Source: Saccoglossus kowalevskii (Eukaryota; Hemichordata; Enteropneusta; Harrimaniidae). Taken from it: a stretch of 32,557 nucleotides of DNA. Position 1 is the first letter of the stretch. The number at the start of each line of letters is the position of its first letter. A program made the position numbers and the translations under genes. The stretch is from NCBI RefSeq assembly GCF_000003605.2, contig NW_003113965.1, forward strand, positions 100,539 through 133,095, in the 5' to 3' direction. The notes under the pieces are model-generated. The model was not told the DNA's origin. It saw only the letters and a list, made by a program, of their open reading frames with translations, and made no database searches. Shown here piece after piece: positions 1 through 10,357 of this stretch.

Positions 1-157
1 CTATTTCTATTTCTATTCTATTCTATTCTATTCTATTCTATTCTATTCTATTCTATTCTATTCTATTCTATTCTATTCTATTCTATTCTATTCTATTCTA
101 TTCTATTCTATTCTATTCTATTCTATTCTATTCTATTCTATTCTATTCTATTCTATT
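1..157. repeat. (TTCTA)n pentanucleotide microsatellite
   Basis: After a short lead-in of CTATTT-type variant units, the 5-base unit TTCTA repeats almost perfectly for about 29 copies and stops at the TTGATAATC junction. The array touches the window edge, so its true length is unknown. Near-perfect units point to recent slippage. Some LINEs end in short tandem repeats instead of poly(A), so this could be the 3' tail of a minus-strand element lying to its right, read as (TAGAA)n, but no coding remnant was recognised next to it. Confidence 0.98.
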
Positions 158-2091
158 GATAATCAATAAAGTTCACAGGCAATCATACTGCATGGAAATC
201 TCATTGACATTTCAAAACGACAGAATGGTGCACAGCAGGAGGGGTTGCAAAGTATCATGATCATACATCAAATGAGACAGTGTCTCCTCAAAATAAATAA
301 TCAAATAAACACAATTTGAAATCCCTTCTTCATCCTGACATGAATATAATATCTGATTATTGAAATGATGTATTGTCTTTGTGATTTGCTATGAATACAT
401 GACATTCATATCTTGAAAGTTATCATTGAGTTTTTCGGCCCCTGCACAAACACCTTATTGATATAATGCCGTGTAAATTAACCCTCTCCATGACATTTTG
501 AAAGCTGTAGCTTTTTGTATTGGCTAGATATCACTTTACGTTGTTTTCATAGTATTTGAAGCATGGGATAGCCAAGTGTTGAATTGCACTCTGCTAAATG
601 CATCATAATTGTTGACAGAACTGGAGTAGAACCATTATTATAAGTACAAAATATCTCAACAGAATTTAGTATATACAGTAATTAAATTTAATTTAGCATA
701 TTGATTTAAAACAAAATTTACATAAATTATTTATTAATTTATAGAACTGTTCTTATATTTAAAACATTTCATGTTTTATTTTCATAGATTTGTTTTTATA
801 TCACGTTACGAGATAATAATAAATAAAAATAAAAAAATATACATCGCACATGATTAGAACTTCTAATCAACAACATTTATTTTACATAACTAAGGTAAAT
901 TTACCTTTGCTCTTCTTAGTGACTTCAGGGACCGGTCAAGTTCGTTACGTGTAGCAGTCATTCCCAGCATATTTATAGATCTGTCTTATTTACCGCGTAA
1001 TTTCCAATAAGTTGACAGTTCCAAAATTAACAGGTCCGACACTCGTCTTAAAATTCCCGGTGCGTGCTAGTAATAGCCAACTCTCATATAGCACAGTGTT
1101 AGGCAAAGTGTCGTCTGGTGACAAGCCGGTTGCGCGCTTGTTTCGGCAGGATAGATTCAAAACGTACACACTATGAAGTAATGTTGTTATCTGGAAGCAA
1201 TGTACTGCAGCAGCATATCAGGAGACATTACTAAATCCATGGAAAACTTGACAATAGTGGCATATGTATAATGGACACAACTAAACACGCAGGGGCTGAA
1301 ATTATATGGCCTTGTAAACGAATTGCTCAAAGGGAAGCAAAATACAGACGCGACTATTTCAATAAAGGGGTGTGCACGCTGGGTGTTGTATATGATGACA
1401 TTGTGTAATCAGATAAACTTACGCTAATGTGTATCAACTTTATTTAAAAGATCTTGCATGTATTGTCAATACAAATTTTAAAAAACAAAAGACGATCTTT
1501 GGTACATTATGACGTCAGAGTTTTAATGTGATTCCTTATAATAAACTTTGAATGGTCTAGTCCATGCAGATGAGGGTTTCCAACGACAACCATAACTACC
1601 CAACTTCATAACGCATTGGTTGACTTACCTGCCGGGGTCAATGCGCGATCACTATTTGTTGACTGCAGAGGGCTCCCCTCTGAGCAATCATGATTTTAAA
1701 ATCACATTTATGATTGCAAATTACCATACCGAAAAAGAAAGTAAGCTTGCATATTAATTACCAGGAATATCACTGATAGGGGAAATGTTAGAAATCTAGA
1801 TTATCAGGGTCTTGAAGAAATAAATAGTTCTTTGAAAATAGATAACGCATAATTACCAAACGCTTCAGCGTGGTATTAAGAGTTTGATTTCAGGGGTGGG
1901 TGATACCAACGTGGAAAATGGATGAACATGGATGGGGTAATTCCTGGAATTGCAATAGAGAGGGTTCAGGCCGAAATACAATATATAGTGTTTCTATGTT
2001 TCGTCTGACATTTCTGTGATATTCTGCTGCTGTAAATAATGCAATATTTGTTTATATATATGCAATTGCAATATATGCAATTCAGTGTGTT
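158..2091. other. Non-coding stretch, nothing assigned
   Basis: AT-rich sequence with frequent stops in all six frames. I recognise no gene, RNA or transposon here. The part from about 660 to 850 is especially AT-rich, with many TTTA/TAAA runs. Confidence 0.6.
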
Positions 2092-2379
2092 GTGTGCACT
2101 CCAGGGTTATTCGTTTTTTGCTCAAAACACCCCTATTTTTCAATGGCTGAGTCGAAAGTTTCACTCCCACTGGAAAATCTGCATTGTTGCTTGAATGAGA
2201 TCTATAGAAAAAACAAAAGCCATAACAAAGGGTACCTGGGGGTGGCGCCAAAACACCCCTCGTTTAACGGGTCATGCGTACATAAAACATGCGTACGTGC
2301 TTGCATTATCCCAAAAGATAACAAGAGAACTGGTGATGGTTGTAGAACCATAACTGCCTCAGCTCAAAGACTTATGTAA
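2092..2379. other. Unclassified stretch with an internal 12-base direct repeat
   Basis: The 12-mer CAAAACACCCCT occurs at 2123-2134 and again at 2249-2260, 126 bases apart. A GGCGCC site sits just before the second copy, in a more GC-rich context than the flanks. Both strands carry open frames of 85-95 codons, but neither product resembles a family I know. It may be part of an interspersed repeat, but no terminal repeats or target duplications were found. Confidence 0.3.
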
Positions 2380-3119
2380 TACAAGGGAATGTAATGGGAA
2401 ATGTATTGTAGTGTTACCTCTGTGTAATTTACAATATATCTGCATTAACCTTCACTATTAAGGACAATATGGGAGTAGAAGCAAGGCTACGCAAATTCGC
2501 GAAATAGTTAGTTAGAATTACCAGACATTGTGGGATATAAAGAAGTGGCATATTAGCCCAACAAACATACTCGCAAATATCCATACATGTCTTATTGTGT
2601 GGGGAAAAGCTGTCATGTACACATTCATAATAACTGGAAATGCTTTCACAACAGAAAACAAATGTTATTGCTGTAAATAATTATGAACAATAACAACTGA
2701 AATTTAGAAAAACTATGAACAAAAAATAATGAAAGTCTGTGATTTTCTGCACAGTTTCCAGGAAATTATTAACCGAACCATAACATTTATAAAAAGCACA
2801 GTGCTGAGATTCACTTCGAGTATATCAGAAATATAATCTTACAATTGCATACAAGTCGTCAAAACGTACAGTTTGGTGAAATAATTCAAATTTTGTATAG
2901 TTCAATATGCATACAACCACCCATGTACTAGTACATTTTGACAATAAACCCTACTTTCACATTGTGCAAATACAAACAAGACATTAAACCTTCCTGACAG
3001 TAACATGTAAGCGTTGTATTAACCCGAATGAAAAGTATTGAGTCACGGCGAATACTTCTATCGAGTCACCCATTTAAAAATTGCTTCAACTAGCCAAGGC
3101 CAATCAATAATGTGCGGGG
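2380..3119. other. Non-coding stretch, nothing assigned
   Basis: AT-rich, with no frame of note and no recognised element. It borders the 3' end of the LINE fragment that begins at about 3120. Confidence 0.55.
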
Positions 3120-3770
3120 TCATTAACTAAATAATATTAATTTTATTAACACTTACACATTCCCCGAAGGGATTGGCAATGGCTACAAATGTTTAAGAAG
3201 GATAACAGGTTAAAAAAATTAAATAAATAATATAAAATAAAAAGATAGAAAAAATGCAAAACTTAACTGTGAACGAAAATTGTCACTGGGGTTGCTGTCT
3301 TATTTCAAAACACTTCTTTAGACACCTTGCTACAGGGAGTGTTAGACCACTGTTGATTAGCAAGGCTATGAATTGTGTCTTTGGTGACAAATTTTGGTTT
3401 TTGCCATTTCAAATAAGACATTTCTATCGGGGTACAACTTTTGCATGATATTCATCTTCTACTTGATTCTGATCACAAAGGTTACATAATCTATTACAAA
3501 GGGTATTCCGTTGTGTCTGTCAGTCTCAATATTTTGCAGGGTAACAAGGTAGGTTTCAAAAGCAACAATTGTTTTTTAATTCTCTGTATGTTCTTAATTT
3601 ATTTATATTTCATTTTGGTTTGATTGATTGTCGTTTTGTAATTCACTTTTCCAAGTTGATATAAATGATGTTTGTATATTTTTATTAATTTGTCCTAATT
3701 GCCTTGTTGTTAGAATTTCATTGTCAACCAGGTTATACTGGTTGATGTTATTCAAAAGGGAGTCTACCAT
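3120..3770 (-). mobile_element. LINE (non-LTR retrotransposon) 3' fragment, C-terminal zinc-knuckle region and 3' UTR, broken
   Basis: Read on the minus strand from 3770, one frame gives MVDSLLNNINQYNLVDNEIL, then LTTRQLGQI and FISTWKSELQNDNQ. After frameshifts and stops come KLRTYRELK, FETYL and IETDRHNGIP, then the knuckle RLCNLCDQNQVEDEYH (about 3447-3497), and finally LKKCFEIRQQP near 3295-3320. This order (Trp-rich segment, KLRTYR, E-x-YL, IE-x-x-R, Cys-x2-Cys ... EDE-x-H) is the usual C-terminal end of APE-type LINE ORF2 proteins. A gap of roughly 20 residues is suspected before IETDRH. At least three frameshifts and several stops make it non-functional. Upstream of 3770 no RT or endonuclease is readable, so the copy is truncated or too decayed to follow. 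It is oriented like the larger LINE at 10220-13580 and shares its C-terminal layout, but differs enough to be another family. Confidence 0.75.
3137..3172 (-). other. Probable LINE 3' UTR end: UUCG-type hairpin and AATAAAATTAA tail
   Basis: On the minus strand, downstream of the broken ORF, TCCC-TTCG-GGGA can form a short stem with a TTCG tetraloop (3161-3172). About 14 bases further on comes AATAAAATTAA (3137-3147). Hairpins near the 3' end are recognised by the reverse transcriptase in some LINEs, so this could be the old priming signal and marks the likely 3' boundary. The role is inferred from position only. Confidence 0.4.
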
Positions 3771-4518
3771 TTACTATTAATTTCTAAATATTATTAATTT
3801 ACTATTAAACTCAAAAACATCGTAATGTTATTACTTCTACACCAGGCAACACCAATTAAAACCAACATCGATTTAGAATTACTGTGGTGAATGACATTGA
3901 CATTTTTTTTTTGCTTTTCCATAAAGCAGCAGTTTCCCTTTTTTAATAATCAAAACTAACCTTGATACCCTGGAAAAGTATGTCCAGTGTTTCACAACAA
4001 CGACTGTCCCAAGAGATTTTCGTCTTCTCAATTTTTCAAGATAAACGTCCCAGGGTTGTTTTGTTTACTAGAAGGAAATATCCTTTGACAGCATTTCTTG
4101 AATTAATTTCCATTGCACAAAAAAGCAGCAAATACTCTTACTGAAGCACAGAATTGGCATGATTTTTCCCGGCCATTCACGCAAACTGCAAATCAAGACT
4201 TTTACCGCATCCATAGTTGTTGACAGCCGATGGATGATGATGGATATATTGTGACGTATTTTGACCCCCGGAACCTGACCTTGCATTCTTGCCACATTTA
4301 CTGCCCTTTCATACCCGTTCAATTTCCTTTCATTATTTCATCCATGATATTTTATATTTAAAACCAACCTTTATTTCACAGTCACTCAAGTTTTCACTTT
4401 TCTAAAATTATCTTACTGATCAAAAGACTTTTCACTCCCATCATGCAATCTCCCATAGTACTTACGAAGACACAGCGGCGATCGCCAACATATCTACAAA
4501 TAACCTCGCTCTCAGGAG
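3771..4518. other. Non-coding stretch, nothing assigned
   Basis: The LINE fragment could continue into this stretch from its 3770 end, since LLLYGKA near 3930 on the minus strand vaguely recalls the LLYGSEVW block. The match is too short to accept. A minus-strand open frame at 4068-4322 shows no family resemblance. Confidence 0.45.
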
Positions 4519-4750
4519 CTGAGGAATAAGCATCACAACTAGGCATTGGTGGAGTGGTGTATAGCGAGTGAGACGTTGCGTATATTTTAGGCTATAGAAT
4601 CAGATGTTATTACCATCGTAAATAGGCGTTAGTGGCGTACCGAAGAGCGAGTGAAACGCTTCATAGAACATAGACTATAGGATGAGATATTACTAGCATC
4701 GTAACTAAGAATTAGTGGAGTAGCACATAGTGCATTAATTATAGGCTAGT
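4519..4750. repeat. Diverged 83-bp tandem repeat, about 2.5-3 copies
   Basis: Units begin at 4541 (AGGCATTGGTGGAGTGG), 4624 (AGGCGTTAGTGGCGTACC) and 4707 (AAGAATTAGTGGAGTAGC), exactly 83 bases apart. Inside the units, GCGAGTGA(G/A)ACG, then TATAG, then a segment ending CATCGTAA(A/C)T recur at matching offsets. The third unit lacks about 12 bases (the GCGAGTGAGACG part). The tail of an earlier unit (CTGAGGAATAAGCATCACAACT) precedes the first full one. Copies differ at very roughly a quarter to a third of positions, so the array is old. No open frame is conserved across units. It could be a decayed minisatellite or the inside of an unknown repeat. Confidence 0.8.
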
Positions 4751-5244
4751 TTGACAAAAGAATTATTGGTCAGCATGCTGCTAGTATGGATGTGATTGAA
4801 TCGTCGTCATTTGTACAAAATTTAACTCTTTGAATGATATTGTTTACAATGTATTTTTTTTAAATGACTCTATGTGTAAAATAGCTTTTTTTCAACATTG
4901 TCTTTGGGGAGTTTTACTTGTATGATACATGTAGTTGGCTACTCCCCTTTCCCAGGTAAACTGGTACGCAGTATATCACTGGATGTCAGACTAAGCTGAG
5001 ATAATTAAGTAAGATAAATCATGTTCTGAAGTTAGTTTATTCATTTTGACACCGTTCTTGCGAGAAACCGCTTTTATGTCCACAAAACGGATGGCTTTAC
5101 GACAGTAGGCCTGTGAAGGGGTCAAAGGCCATAGATATTATTGGACCCGTATAGCGAGAGTAATTAATACGGCGCAATCCATAGGTTAGAACGTGAGGTG
5201 AATAATACTATATGTTACGTTTGTATGTTATACAGTGCGGGATA
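4751..5244. other. Non-coding stretch with a palindromic segment
   Basis: GGGGAGT (4906-4912) and ACTCCCC (4941-4947) are perfect inverted repeats 28 bases apart, enclosing TGTAT-G-ATACA (4919-4929). Segments around 5150-5240 loosely resemble the 83-bp unit described upstream (GTATAGCGAG, then TAGGTTAGAA, then ATGTTAT), which suggests the array was once longer. No gene is seen. Confidence 0.45.
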
Positions 5245-5333
5245 TGGCATTGTGGAGATCACGCATAAAAAGTGGCAACTATAGAGACTTGGAACAGCGT
5301 GTGTTTAGAAAATGAATGCTATAATCGTAATTG
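5245..5333. repeat. Probable diverged extra copy of the 83-bp repeat
   Basis: GGCATTGTGGAG at 5246 matches the unit start GGCATTGGTGGAG with one base missing. GAATGCTATAATCGTAATT (about 5314-5332) matches the unit end, GATGTTATTACCATCGTAAAT, with substitutions and small gaps. The spacing between the two anchors is about five bases longer than in the main array. The middle is poorly conserved. Confidence 0.45.
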
Positions 5334-8300
5334 TTTGGGGGGTACCTGATGGAAAATATGTTACACTGGCGTAGCAGATAGAGATGATATTGCGGACAGT
5401 AAGCTTTCCCGGTAATCTGACTCGAGTATCAGACGCTTACGTCTAAACCACAAGAGTGGAATCATAATCTACCGCAGTAGACAAATGATTACAGTATCGA
5501 TGCATGTAATATTAGCAAATACAGTGGTCATGAGTAATGACGCAATCCGGATTCACTCTTAAGACCGGCAATATATCGTTTTTCGTTAAAACAGCGCTGT
5601 TGAATTTTAAAAATACGAGAATAGTACGCTGACAAGGCGAAGCAGGTGGTATAGAGTATATATTGTAATGATGAAGGTAACACAATTTACGCAACTCAAA
5701 TTCCATTTCTACTTGTTGGGTGCCATTTTAAACAATAATGACGACTAATACTGTAAGAATGGAGATTATATTGTCAAGGTGAAGGGATGTAAGTTATGTA
5801 CCACAGGACTACTTTTTACTGAATGCTAAATAATCGGTGCAATAATGAATGTGTCATTACTCACACAGGCAGGCAGTATAAATCTAGGAACCAGAGAAGT
5901 TGACTGCGGCAGTTTTTGTGGTAAAATTCTAGCGACACTTTTGTAAAATAACTAGCACCATCGACTCGAAGCCGACGATCGAACGCATGAGAATACTGCA
6001 AGTCACTGGCATACTTATAACTGTATCAATTGGGTCAACATAAACATCTGACGTCTTGTCAGAGTATTTTAGTTATATAAATTATTGATTGCGTAACGAC
6101 ATGTTTTTTTTAACTTGTTGAGCTGACAGAAAACGAAATATGTATATGAAAGATGTAAGGAAGATGAATGGCATATAAATGATGTAACAGCCATGATTTG
6201 TCTGTGGGTTATATTTGATATTTACGGTGTCCAGACGATGCTACTTGTCACACCAACGCCCGCTAATACAACAGCTTTGGCAATATCAGTCAAATGTCAA
6301 CTGGACGCCATTATTTGTGTTTAATTACTGTTGATATATTATCAAGGGCAGTAACACGTGTCTGTCTGACTGTGCCTTGTCGACAAACTTTCCCGACCAT
6401 ACATCCTCCCGGGGGGCCTGAATCAAATAGGGTGAGTTTACTCGTGAAAGTGTACGAGAAATAGTATTCAGAGGTTAATTATAAAAAGCATGTCCTTTGA
6501 GACAAAACGCAATTTAAAGGAATAAAATGATCTTGCAACGAGGTGTGAGTGAGCTGATTGCATTCAGTGATACCGCGCTGCAAGGCAGAATCATTAAACC
6601 GTGCATAGCCCCGTGAGGTAGCAGGTAAACCCTGGGGCGTCATAAATAAACCTGTCTTTTGCTCTGTGCATCATCGACACAAAAATTGTATCTGCGATAA
6701 ACCAATAATAAAATAAATGCTCCCCACATCTTAATTGTTAAGAACACTGTTGAGATCATAAATCACCTTTTTTCACTCACTATGTGTAAAGAGTTTTAAT
6801 TAGTGACGAATTAACCGCAACTTGGTTGTAATGCTACTACTTTATTGTATCATTTCAAGGTCCCAGAAATGGCAAAGGCTCTCATTAATAAGCAGGATTC
6901 GTTAGCCTTAAACCATGATCAGACCGATTAATAATTCCCAATAATTCATCTCTTCTTACACTACTTCTTATATCTGCTCTTAAGCTAACTAATGATCATT
7001 TTGGCGTATCGTTTAATATACGGCCTGTGTACTCGTGTTAGAGAAGGCATCTTCTTACGTGTGTGTGTCACTCAAATAAACATCGGAAAATGTTAAAATA
7101 ATGCACGCAACATTTGCATCTATGAGTGTGGGCGCTATGTGTCACTGCACTGTACTTATTATTATGCGTAAAGAGAAATACAGACGAGTAGAAAGCAATT
7201 TGTCTAAGAGATTCGAGCCATACCGCCGATTATTTTACCATTATTGATAATTTGATCATTATTTTTCTTTCATTATCATACCCAAAATAATTATATTATA
7301 GACAGACATGAAAAATTGAACGATTACCCTTAGCAAATAATGAAATAATCTTTTCGGGAGAAATAATCTAACCGACTGTACTTTTGGTGTAACGAAAGTG
7401 ACGTTGAGCTGGAGAACGAAAACGTGACGAGCGAGTCTCAATGCGAATTTCTAGTGAAAAAATTGAAAGGTCGTCTATGTGGATGTGTCAGACACTCAAA
7501 ACATCCATTTGGTGACACATTCAAATATGTTGTGACAGTACCTCCTGCCTCGACTCTAATGCACTTTGTGATGTTGAATATGCCGCCATGACACCGACAC
7601 TTCACATACAATAGTGACTGTATTGTGTAACACTTTAAAGTACCACTTTAGCATCAGCGGAGGTTTTTTTTCTCTTCCTACTCTACACGCAAGTGATCAC
7701 AGCCAGAGATCGCATTAAGGTTACATTCACTGTAGCAGTTAATAATACCGGCAAGTAAACCTTACAAATCTGGAACAGTGAACGGGGCGTGATGCATTAA
7801 AATGGTGTCCAAGCTTGTCAAGGGTAAATATATATATATGTATGTATGTTTACGTTCTTTTGAAAATAAAAAAAACATGGATTGTGAGCGTTAAATGGTA
7901 ACACGACGAACATACTATTCTCCGAAAATTGTAAAATAAAATATTTGAAAAAACAAGTGTTTTATATAAACTGAATGTATGTTTTAACAGAAAATGCGTT
8001 GGCCCAGTAAACATTATAATCTAGTTTCAATCTAGCCTGCGCTGCTCCCAGCAACACGACGACACGCTGCGTTAATTGAGGGGAATAAAGGACAACGCAC
8101 TGCCTACTATTGTGTGTTATAAATCACAACTATCAGACTTAGAGGTTTTGTGACGTCATTGATTCACATTACTGCAATATAATGTAAACGTCTATTTGCA
8201 ATGAAATTCATTTCAACAAGAAACCCCTTCAAATTTAACTATTCGGATGGTGGTGATGATTTTTACCGTAAATAATTGAACCCCATAGCGTCGTATTGAA

Positions 8301-9654
8301 TTCGAAGAAATGTCTAGACGCGATAATGGGTTCGATCCTTCTCATATGATAAATAACAGGGCAAGAACCGGGATGTACGAAAAAATGTACGTGCCCGTTA
8401 TTTTTAATAATCCCTGTCCGTGCCCTTTTGTCACACAATAAAAGGAAATGCAGAGTTCTTTATTTCAATTATAACACCCCGGAACGTCGAAATATTTATT
8501 AGACGTGCAGTGGTACCTCAGGGCGAAAGTAATGTGTCAAATGCGCCGTAAACGCTAATCCGGTTACGCATAGAACATTCAAGAACAAACCACGCACAAA
8601 AGCGAGGTAGGGCAAGGTAATATTTTAGGTGAAAATAATAAGGATTTGTTAACGTGAAAAAAATAATGGTCGGTTTTCTGTTCTAACTATACTTACAAAC
8701 GTGGGGGGAAACATTGAATATTGCCGAGTCCCACTTTGTTCGAGTGCTTGTGCATTGACCGCAGACACTGGCCAGTTAAAGCACGGCGATAATGGGCTAC
8801 GCAGTCGTAAGCATTGGCGAAGCATTGACGAAGAAATAATTGTACACGAATTATGGCGGATGCCTGTGGCGCTATCATAACACAATGAGCCAAATTGACA
8901 CCTTTGGTGAAATAATTTCCCTCAGCCACGGTTCAAATATGACTGTCCATCATTCAGGCATTATACGAAGATCGGTGTAGTCACGCGAACACAGTGATGC
9001 AACTGATTCCAAGGACGTTTCACAGTACTTATTTACTACCAATTTACGATGATTCTCGTGTAAGAGTGAATGCAATAACACGTCTACCGAAAAGCGTTTC
9101 AATGTATTTGTAATCAGTTTTGCGTAATATCCAGCGCACTGTCTATCATTTTTTACCTCAATAAAGGTATTTATCTTTTAATGGGCTGGCTTGGGTAATG
9201 TCGTTTTTTTTCTTGTTTACCATTCAGGCATATAATTGTATCTAAAGTCAGGCAGACAATCGTACCCATGGGTCCTTACTAGACAATTCTCATAAATGAA
9301 ATGCTCATTGTCGTTAATATATCTATGACTTTACGTTTTGACATTCATGTTTCCTTTGCGATTCCCTGGAAATAAGGGAAGAACACTTCGTCATGTAAGG
9401 GTACAATTAAATGACCGCTTTTAAAAGTTAAAAGATTTTTCACAGTTACAATTTGAAAGCTCTCTTGTGACCAAACCTAGGATAAGATAATATGACAGCA
9501 TCATCCAACCGTCGCCTAGACGATCATCAAGATAACTGGGCACGTTCACAGTTTCCTCCAATATGTTCGCAACATAATACAATACAAATCAACATGTCCA
9601 GCATCCATAATTGCATCAAAGGAATAAATTGTTTTGCCATATTTTACACGCAAC
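5334..9654. other. Non-coding stretch, nothing assigned
   Basis: About 4.3 kb without a supportable gene. Minus-strand open frames at 5512-5706, 7259-7441, 8235-8438 and an overlapping pair at 8649-8929 are short and unlike any family I know. A donor-like AGG|GTGAGTTT lies near 6430 without a convincing partner acceptor. A small (TATG)n patch lies near 7837-7850. Confidence 0.5.
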
Positions 9655-9735
9655 TAGCGAACGACGCGATGTTCCAGTCGTTAAAACTGTGCACACTGTG
9701 TGGGTTTGAATCCCGCGATTGAAAAGTAGTATTAC
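9655..9735 (+). repeat. Possible tRNA-derived SINE head, decayed
   Basis: GGTTTGAATCC at 9703-9713 differs from the RNA polymerase III B box (GGTTCGANTCC) by one C-to-T change at a CpG. It is flanked by a perfect five-pair T-arm, GTGGG / CCCGC, around a seven-base loop. About 48 bases upstream, TAGCGAACGACG partly matches the A box. No anticodon arm or acceptor stem can be folded, so this is not a working tRNA gene. The pattern fits an old tRNA-derived SINE or a tRNA pseudogene. The body and tail of such an element were not recognised downstream. Confidence 0.4.
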
Positions 9736-10219
9736 GAGAGAACACGGGCGAGCGTGTTTTTTATCAGCATCTTGTTAAGGTGATGTGCTCGTGGGTTGAA
9801 TTATATTTTAAGCAAATTTACGCGTGAACAAAGGTTTCCCGAAAACACTGTTACATGCCGGTAGTTTCTCGATGTATATTTCAAGGTATGAATGATACAA
9901 ATTCGCGGCGCTCGGAGCCCTATCATTAGATTTTGGCTTTTTGTGTATTTAGACATTCCTGACTACACACTTTTAAAACGTCGAAGCTCTACCACAAGTG
10001 GGACATATTAAAATATTAAAACGCTAAGGTACACATAGATTTTACACATAGTGTTTTTAAATTATTCACGTTTAGGCTCTTCAGTTCAGGGGGGAGTAAA
10101 CTTAAAGAGTATCTAGAGTCTGTATTGCTGAATATTGAATACTATATATGTAGAGTGTTGTTTTTTTTCTAAAGACGTGGTCCGGGGGTTCTCAGGTAAT
10201 GACATCAGTGTATGTAACT
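9736..10219. other. Non-coding stretch, nothing assigned
   Basis: No gene is recognised. The run of eight T at 10158-10165 could be a poly(A) tail of the minus-strand LINE, which would move that element's 3' end to about here, but the link is not provable by eye. Confidence 0.45.
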
Positions 10220-10357
10220 GTATTGCCATACTAGGCCACCGGCCCATCACGATCTCAAGTATATATTTCTTGAAAGCAATAATACTACATAAATACATAA
10301 ATTAACTGTAATATAAAAATACTGCCCATCAAGAGGTTAATTTTACTGCCTCTGACC
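10220..10357 (-). other. Probable 3' UTR of the LINE with a GGCC hairpin
   Basis: Downstream of the ORF2 stop on the minus strand, GGCC-GGT-GGCC (10234-10244) can fold into a small stem within GATGGGCCGGTGGCCTA. Its position suggests the conserved 3' structure that some LINE reverse transcriptases bind. The exact 3' boundary is not resolved and no target-site duplication was found. Confidence 0.35.

Noticed and set aside
1393-1413. Frame reading VVYDDIV, reminiscent of a reverse-transcriptase YADD block
   Set aside because: The surrounding frame (GVCTLG before it, a stop directly after it) has no other RT block on either side. A short chance match.
4068-4322. Minus-strand 84-codon frame considered as a continuation of the nearby LINE fragment
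   Set aside because: None of the expected RT or post-RT blocks appear in it in any frame.
6370-6440. Possible exon ending at AGG|GTGAGTTT
   Set aside because: The donor is good, but the upstream acceptor (ATCAAGGGCAG) lacks a pyrimidine tract and the open frames are very short.
8318-8345. GGGTTCGATCC resembling a pol III B box
   Set aside because: The flanking bases do not form a T-arm, and no A box or acceptor stem can be matched.
8649-8929. Two overlapping minus-strand frames of 78 codons
   Set aside because: They overlap each other in different frames, have no family resemblance and are within chance expectation for length.
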